Below, one piece after another: positions 57,560-64,000 of a stretch of 64,000 nucleotides of DNA. The stretch lies in NCBI GenBank assembly GCA_015698045.1, contig BLAL01000285.1, forward strand, positions 434,001 through 498,000, written 5' to 3'. Numbering within the stretch: position 1 is the stretch's first letter; each line of letters opens with the position of its first letter. The notes below the pieces were generated by a model. That model was not told the DNA's origin and did not search any database. It worked only from the letters and a program-made list of their open reading frames with translations. Both the position numbers and the translations under genes were made by a program. This stretch comes from Rhizophagus clarus. Lineage: Eukaryota; Glomeromycota; Glomeromycetes; Glomerales; Glomeraceae.

Positions 57560-59990
57560 TTTTCTTTTTCTATTTTTACACTGATTTTTTCACGTGAATT
57601 GTTTATAGCCAATCAAACGAACCACAGTCGTTCTTTCCCCTAATCGTTTTTAATTGGCCTTTTTTTAGTATAGTAAAATTTTTTATAATGCATAGTTTTT
57701 TTTTGTTTAACAACTTACAAATAGGGTGAGGTCTTGGGCCGAAAGAAAAGTATTGTTAATTTTTATTTCGTAATGTTCTATTTTTTCTTTTTTTCTCCTT
57801 TGTTCGCCTAAAGTAGTATAGTAATACTAGATTATTTCTCGGTATGGGTTTGATTGTAAGGTTACACTGTAGTCATTATTTTATGTATTGTTTTGTTTCT
57901 CTTGTATCGCTTTCTCCCTTTTACTATAAATAAATAAGTAGTCAGTTATACACTACATTTTTATTAGTATATACTCTTCGGCGAAAGGTACCTTAAGTCC
58001 ATAATCCTGTAAAAAAATAACATAAAACATAAAATAATTTCTAGATTTGTTCTGTTTTTATATGTTTAAGAAACAAAATAAATTAAAAATTAAGTAACTA
58101 AACAAATCGATTATATGTTAACATTAAATTTCTCCATTTTATTGTTAATTTCATAGCCAATAAAGCAGCGGTAGCTCAACCCATAGAAATTAATGCAATA
58201 TTCCTCAAGCAGAATAAGTAGATCGGAAAATCTTCGAATTTGTAAGTGCAATTTAATGGGCAGTATGAATTTAATACCATCTAAGAATAAAGAGTGATTT
58301 TTTTTTAAAAAAAAAAATTATAATGTATCATATATTAGTAAATATATTTTTATTTATTACACTAGTGGCGGAGACCGTTAGAATGTCCGAAGCGGGCAAT
58401 CTCTTACAAGTTTTAATGCAAGTATATATATATATATATATACCCGTTATAGATCATTTAGATTATGGCATATTTATTGTAAGAGCTTAGACGTGGCTCA
58501 GGAGTACGCTATCTAGTGGGAGTGTTATGTATCAATTTAGAGCACTTAATTTTTTGTGATTAAAATGCACTCTGATTATTCGCAAAGGGAAAAAATAAAC
58601 GCACATTAGATATTATCTTATATCTATCTTGCCCTAAACGACACATTAAAACAAAGCACATGGTACAATTTCCTATTACGAGGTGTAGTTTCATTCCCAC
58701 TAATAGAATGGAGAGCATTTAGTAAGCCCTAGTCTATTTTTAATTACCTAATATTTTGTAATTCAATGGCTTATGTTTCTGCTGCTTCTTTATAAGTTTT
58801 ACTTAACGTCTTAACAATGCCAACCATTTTCTTTTCAGTTTTATTAATCAGGTTTAACTCAAATTTTGTGAATTAGCATTAGATCTATAATATCTATTAA
58901 AGCTCCTTTTTCGAAAAAATTTTTTTATTATATCTTGTAGCAAATGGAGTGTACCGGTATAAGTGATTTTTTTCAGTATAAGTTGAGTGAAATTGATGGA
59001 TATTCTACGGGAAAATGGAACAAATTATATTTTTAGAAATGTGCAGTAACATGGATGCTCAATTAAAAAATCAGCCTTAATAGCTTTTTAAATTTTTTTC
59101 GTTACTTTCGAATAAACTATAGTTTGTGTTATTGTACTGTGCAGATCATTAACCACGTGTACGGACAGACAGAGATGATACATGCAGATCAATATTGAAC
59201 GTAAAATATCCTCCGCTCCGCTTCGGGCAATTATGGATATTAAGGATGCAAAAGAGTTCGAATGCTCGTTAATTTCCCATTCTAGTTTTTGTTTTTATTA
59301 CTTCTGTAGGTAACTACAGAAAAAGCAACTACATTAAAGTACAATAACGTTGTAACGTATGTAATATATAAATAATGATTTCAAGCCACTACAAAGGATA
59401 ACTCGGTTACCAGTCACAAAGGTGTCTAATACTATACGTATAGATAGTAACCTAAGAAAAGTAACTAAAAAACTAGAGGGAACAAATAATTGATGAAAAT
59501 ATGAAGAAGAAAAGAAAAAATTTGAAAAAAGTAAAGACCTCTATAATTCTTCTATAATAAAACCTTGATGGTATCTGTGAGAGGTCTAAGGACCAGAGTG
59601 TAAAAAGTTGCTAGACGTCCACCTGCTGATGTGAGCATCGAGATCAAAATGTCGACCCAACATTTCGAGATTTGTCATGAGTTCTGTTATTATTAACTTT
59701 ACCGAATGGACATTTGCCCGGAAATACCATATGGCATTTACTGTAATAAAAACTATTATCTAAGACACCCAACATCCTTCATTCACCAATTTTTGACATT
59801 TTTTTTTCATAAATAAAATGTCGATCACTAACAAACATACGAAACGTTACAGCTTTTATTTCTTTCACGTCAGTAATACCAATTAATATTCAAAGGGAGT
59901 AAAAATACGCTTGAAAAATTTTATTGTTGCATTCCTTTTTGTCTTTTTTTTTTTATACAAAAAAAAAAAAAAAAATAAAAAAATAATCTA
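57560..59990. other. Intergenic, no gene recognised
   Basis: Contains an (AT)n run at 58424-58441 and poly-T/poly-A runs at 59945-59975. One CACGTG lies at about 59154. No supported exon. Confidence 0.45.
58424..58441. repeat. (TA)n microsatellite
   Basis: About nine TA units between 'gcaag' and 'cccgtt'. Confidence 0.8.
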
Positions 59991-60000
59991 TAAATCGTTA

Positions 60001-60853
60001 TTAAATATTTAATACGTCATTAAGCGTTTGAATTAATGAATTTTGAATGTAAATTGATAAAGGAATTGCAACACGAGTGGTGCCAAAATCTATAATGTTA
60101 AACGCAGGAGTTAAATTTCTAAAAATTTAATGATTACCATGATTAATTATGATGTGTATTTGTTATGCACATTAAAAAAAGAAATACGCACACCCTTCGT
60201 GAATCGGTAAAAAATGGACGTTGAGTTTCCCGAACTAAAACATCCCATTCCCCGTTTCTGTTCGAATAAAATATCATAAATTATTAATATATCTAAGATA
60301 TTCTTTAAAAACAAAAAGGATTTATTACTTACAAATTGGAATGACTGGTTGTCTTTCGAAAAAGAAATATACTCCACAGATTACGAATATCTTGTAAAAT
60401 AAGTGACTTGTCATCAAGATTAGAATTCAATAATGGTGAATGATTTATATTACTATATACGAAGTATGTAATTCCAATGAACGGACAAACATCTTCAAAA
60501 TATGTTGCATTAAAATTATTTAAAAGATAAGTTATCCCAAGAACAAATTTCATAAATGTTACAATCGATGTAAGATTATTGGGAAAAATTCGTTGATATG
60601 CTTGGATATTATCAGTTAGTGTAAGATTCGTAGGATTGATATTCTGACTAGTTATTGCATCAACAAATCTTTGGAAGTTAAGATCTTTTGAACTTAGAAT
60701 ATTCTTTGTATTGTCATTAATAACATTTCTACATCTGCACCAATTTAAAATTTGAGGATCCATATATTCCATATATCTGTTGAAAAAATTAGCCAATATT
60801 TCAGATACATTGTCAATATTATCATGACTAATAGACGACCGATAAAGATACAT
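60001..60853 (-). CDS. Three-exon gene, 234-residue protein of unknown function (copy 2)
   Basis: Exons 60853-60333, 60257-60192 (66 nt) and 60118-60001 on the minus strand. Donors are GTAAGT and GTGCGT; acceptors are AACAG and TTTAG; introns are 75 and 73 nt. The reading frame is open across all junctions and ends in TAA. It is the paralogue of 18816-19647, with all exon sizes and phases kept apart from a 24-nt longer exon 1. The extra residues lie near position 30 (MEYMDPQILNWCRCRN), where copy 1 has a shorter segment. Similarity is highest in the last exon (VNLTPAFNIID-GTTRVAI-PLS) and lowest at the N-terminus. No signal peptide or known domain. Function not recognised. Confidence 0.7.
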
Positions 60854-60869
60854 TTGATATTTTGAATAT

Positions 60870-61690
60870 AAAAATACAGATTAACAAGGGAAATATGAGA
60901 TACAGTAAATAAACAAATAGTGAAAAGAACCGAGAGAAATAAATATATTCACATATTTTGTTTAAACTAATTCTCCTGATAAAGGAAAGAAATAAAAAAA
61001 AGTCTGTTTATTCTGTCTCTCTCATCAAATTGTCACATCTGACCATATAAGGTCTGACAATCATATATCTAAGGTACGCTAACTATAAGAATCAACTCCC
61101 TTTTCAAAAATGAACATATATGGAAATTGTCGAACAAATTTCTCATCACAGCGAATGAACTTACATTTTTGTTTATCTTAAATAATTTGCATGTTACATA
61201 AAAAAATCAGAGATTTTTAAATCATAAAATAAATAAATCAATTTCCCGTTAGAGGTAAATAAATTTTTGTGTAAGTCCGATATGCATTATGGATTATGCA
61301 CCCTGTTTGTAGCATTGAATGATCAACATGAAATGCATCATGTGACTTCGATTTTATAAAATGTAAATTACACTTCATTTCTAGACATTTCTTCATTTTT
61401 GGAATCACATGATGATCACGATATTTTTAATATTTTTTTTTTATTTTGCGATATATTGACACGCTCTTTACATTTTTAAAGAGTTTGCACTTTTTATTGG
61501 ACATAACTTTAGTATAATTTATTACATATTATACAATCTCCATATGCTAATAAGAGACATGTTATAGTATATTATTATTATGAAAAAATATGTTAATAAT
61601 CTCAAAATTATCTTGTAAAATATTTATAATTTAAAAATAAAATGTTTACAGTGTTAATATTTGTCAAATGGTGTTTAACTGTTATTTAGT
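60870..61690. other. Intergenic, no gene recognised
   Basis: AT-rich sequence between the unknown three-exon gene and an orphan kinase exon. Nothing further is supported. Confidence 0.45.
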
Positions 61691-61694
61691 ATTA

Positions 61695-61783
61695 TTACTT
61701 ATTCGCGAAACTGTCAAGTTGCTTCAACTTCCAAGTTAGATGGGTTATGGTTGGACGTTTATCTGGTTCTCCATTCCAACATT
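61695..61783 (-). pseudogene. Orphan last exon of a protein kinase
   Basis: After a good acceptor (CTTTTTTTAG at 61793-61784) the minus strand encodes CWNGEPDKRPTITHLTWKLK-QLDSFANK and a stop (61697-61695). CW-x-x-P-x-x-RPT is subdomain XI, the end of the kinase fold. It differs from the four local kinases (CWDNDPE-RPTASYLNEKL), so it comes from another branch of the kinase family. No upstream exon with kinase motifs is visible within ~2 kb, so it is either a remnant or the end of a gene with distant exons. Confidence 0.6.
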
Positions 61784-61799
61784 CTAAAAAAAGCATATA

Positions 61800-63360
61800 A
61801 TAGTATAAAATAATATAATTAATGAATTTTCAATTTTTTTTTTATCAAAGAGTATTATTACATACCAGTATAAATTTTTATAACAGAAGATGGGTTTGAA
61901 GTTGGTATTTACAATTATTTTTTTTTCGAATTTAGTGAGGTAATTTTTTAATCTTCTGACCAATATTACATTAGATGATCGTGTAGTACAGTTTTGATTT
62001 GGACTGTGAAACATAATTACGGTTAAACAGGCAAATTTTTATAAAATTACTAGTATAGATCTAATTCCAAGGATGCGCGTATATGATTCTGGTTTATGAT
62101 CGTTGCGTCGTAGTGATTTAGGTTTTGGTTTAATGGTAATTTTGATCTATATAGATTTAATCAATTTTTGTTTCTTCTGATTTGTTTTATCATAATTATT
62201 TTTCTTCTGGTAATTTTATTTTTACGCCTAACCGTTAACTCCTTTCCTCTTGTTTTCCTTTTTATACCTGTCTTTTTTAACTTTCTAGTAGTTACTAGTT
62301 AATCTTAAAGATATTGAACGACTCACTCATGTGGCTTAATTATAACGTGTATATTCACTTGTATGGTCCCTTGAATGGTTCATTTTTTTGCTGTATTTGG
62401 GAGTTCACATCAGTAAAAATAAAATAAAATAAAATAAAAGAAATTAAACCGATAAAATGATAAAGCAACATGTAATGAACATTTCTATTAATTAATATTA
62501 AGAGTTAAAGCTGGATAATTTTAATAAGTAGCATAAAATTTCGGACTAGTTTCATGGAATTTTTATGGATTTACAATAATACATAAGAATTCCATGTAAT
62601 GATAAAAAAAAAATTTTTGCCAGGGTATCACTTATAGCCAAAAAATAATCCAGATTAGGATCAGAATCCCGTTGTATTGCAAGTCCGACGTTCATAATCC
62701 TGACAAATCATAATCCTGAGAATTCAAAATTCCGAATCTTCATTATCTCGTAATTCATTACGATGTATTTTATCGAACCGCGCTAAATCTCATCTGATGA
62801 TATATAATGAGACTATTTTTTTTTTTCATATCTCTTCGCGTTTTTTCACACTGTCTACTATAAATTTTGCTCTAGAAAGGTATATTATTTTTTTTTTGTT
62901 AAAACTTATTATTTTATTTAATAGTTGAAATAATTATTTAAAATATATGTTAATGTTTATGTTTGAAAACTTAGAATAAGAATGGTGTAAATGAAGAAAT
63001 GTCAAGAATATATTTTTCAGACTTAAAACAATACACTTATCAATAGCTTTATTAAAGTTTACATAGATTTTTTAGTTTATATTTTAATATTTTCAATAAT
63101 AAAAGTTATAAAAAAGTAAAAAAAAACAGGTTTATGTATTGAAAAAGAAAATCAACATATGAATAATATGTGGAGCGGCCAAAATTTCAGGTTTAATAGT
63201 AAAATTACCTAACTTCAGATTACTACTACTACATTTAAAATCATTTTATAAGAAATTTAAAACATAGCATAATTAAGCTTGATTTGTTTTATCATTATAT
63301 GGTTTTATTTTGTTTGCATTTATCATTTTTTTTGAGCGAGTAGTAGTAATTTGATATACA
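61800..63360. other. Intergenic, no gene recognised
   Basis: Near 62640-62740 the words 'aatccagatta', 'ataatcctga' (twice) and 'tcagaatccc' recur in both orientations, which suggests a decayed MITE. No ends or target duplication could be paired. Confidence 0.4.
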
Positions 63361-63366
63361 CTGTAA

Positions 63367-63583
63367 CACGTGACATTTAGCCCGCATTACGAAATTAAGT
63401 GTGGCGTAATGGAATTAAGTGTGGCACGCACGTGACAAATAATCATGTGACGAATAATATTTGCGTATTTCAAAAACCGTCTCCAGAATACTTATAAAGA
63501 GGAGTGTGATGCGGGGTGATAAAATTTTACTATGATCACGTGGTAGTGACATTTTTATGGCGAGAAAATTGCCATAACACGTG
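63367..63583. promoter_or_regulatory. Cluster of CACGTG boxes with a TATA element
   Basis: Perfect CACGTG at 63367, 63429, 63537 and 63578 and CATGTG at 63444 lie within 217 bp. They are accompanied by TATAAA at 63493-63498 and a direct repeat 'gaattaagtgtggc'. This looks like a promoter or an array of bHLH-type binding sites, but no coding start follows before the window ends. Confidence 0.5.
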
Positions 63584-63599
63584 ATGTGGTGGTGTTGAT

Positions 63600-64000
63600 G
63601 CGTTTTATAATTTTAGTCTTTATTAATATATGGTTAAATTTTATCAACGAAGTTTATTTACAATTTACAATATTTATTTTTAATGAGTCAATTTTGCACT
63701 TATCGTAAAAGTATAAATTTGTATTAAAACAATTAATCAGGAAAGTCTACAATAATTTCAATAACGCTATCAAGACGTGTCTTGCGGTGATACTTTTATG
63801 CGTAGGTTCGATTCTACCTTAAATAAAGTTAGAATATTTCATTTTACGATCATTTTATTTTTCGATCTGCAAGCTGCAATAATCTTGTAAAAAAATCGAT
63901 TAAATGACTCACTCGACTAACAAATTAATTGACATGTCTTTATATATTAAATAATTATAATAGCAATGATAATTGCACTTTTTATTTATTATTTATTATT
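63600..64000. other. No gene recognised at the right edge
   Basis: A tRNA-like T-arm word ('gtaggttcgattctac') near 63805 lacks the other arms, so no tRNA is called. Confidence 0.4.

Noticed and set aside
58160..58230. 'gcggtagctcaaccc' resembling a tRNA D arm
   Set aside because: No matching T arm or acceptor stem within 90 bases.
63740..63830. tRNA-like sequence around 'gtaggttcgattctac'
   Set aside because: Only a T-loop-like word is present. The stem does not pair with a 7-base loop, and no A box, anticodon arm or acceptor stem could be drawn.

Overview
This window looks like nuclear DNA of an arbuscular mycorrhizal fungus of the Rhizophagus irregularis type (Glomeromycotina). The sequence is extremely AT-rich and gene-poor, with long homopolymer runs and short GT-AG introns. 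It holds an expanded local family of tyrosine-kinase-like (TKL) proteins of the layout known from that genus: an N-terminal CPEC...CxxC zinc-ribbon-like motif, then a kinase domain, then a tail with a HPEAYYTS-type motif. It also has a Crypton-type tyrosine recombinase relic and many small non-autonomous DNA transposons. The assignment rests on family recognition; no search was run.

Layout. 1-35 is the 5' end of a kinase gene leaving the left edge on the minus strand. 531-6275 is a patchwork of duplicated segments with a truncated kinase pseudogene and an interstitial telomere repeat. 6963-7612 and 8315-8839 are two non-autonomous transposons with clean target duplications. 9794-10282 (minus) is a small secreted protein. 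11.8-14.35 kb is a nest of decayed kinase pieces on both strands. 15.8-16.5 kb holds two more hAT-like MITEs. 18816-19647 (minus) is a three-exon gene of unknown function; its paralogue lies at 60001-60853 (minus). 21.4-23.5 kb is a duplicated segment split by a 1250-bp transposon. 26678-28251 (plus) and 32313-33844 (minus) are two intact kinase genes facing each other. 36.0-36.9 kb is a pyrimidine-rich degenerate repeat. 40.7-42.1 kb is a broken Crypton recombinase, followed by a truncated kinase 5' end at 43.8 kb. 49301-50826 and 56114-57538 (plus) are two more intact kinase genes. 61.7 kb carries an orphan kinase last exon, and 63.4-63.6 kb a cluster of CACGTG boxes.

How the parts relate. 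All four intact kinases share one gene structure: one phase-0 intron at the alpha-C position, exon 1 of 423-426 nt and exon 2 of 810-843 nt. All four also share the same catalytic substitutions: the HRD catalytic aspartate is Asn (H-G-N), and the position of the alpha-C glutamate is Gln or Arg. The duplicated flanks (490-4500 against 44.65-49.74 kb inverted; 41.6-44.0 kb against 47.1-49.45 kb direct; 1-490 plus 5.33-6.27 kb against 25.45-26.72 kb inverted) show that the family grew by segmental duplication. MITE insertion, gene truncation and, at one duplication junction, capture of telomere repeats followed. The most notable items are the conserved pseudokinase-like subfamily with a variable activation segment, the telomere-repeat insertion readable against its empty paralogues, and a TIR family (CCCTATAAAAAA, 3-bp target duplication) present in three forms.
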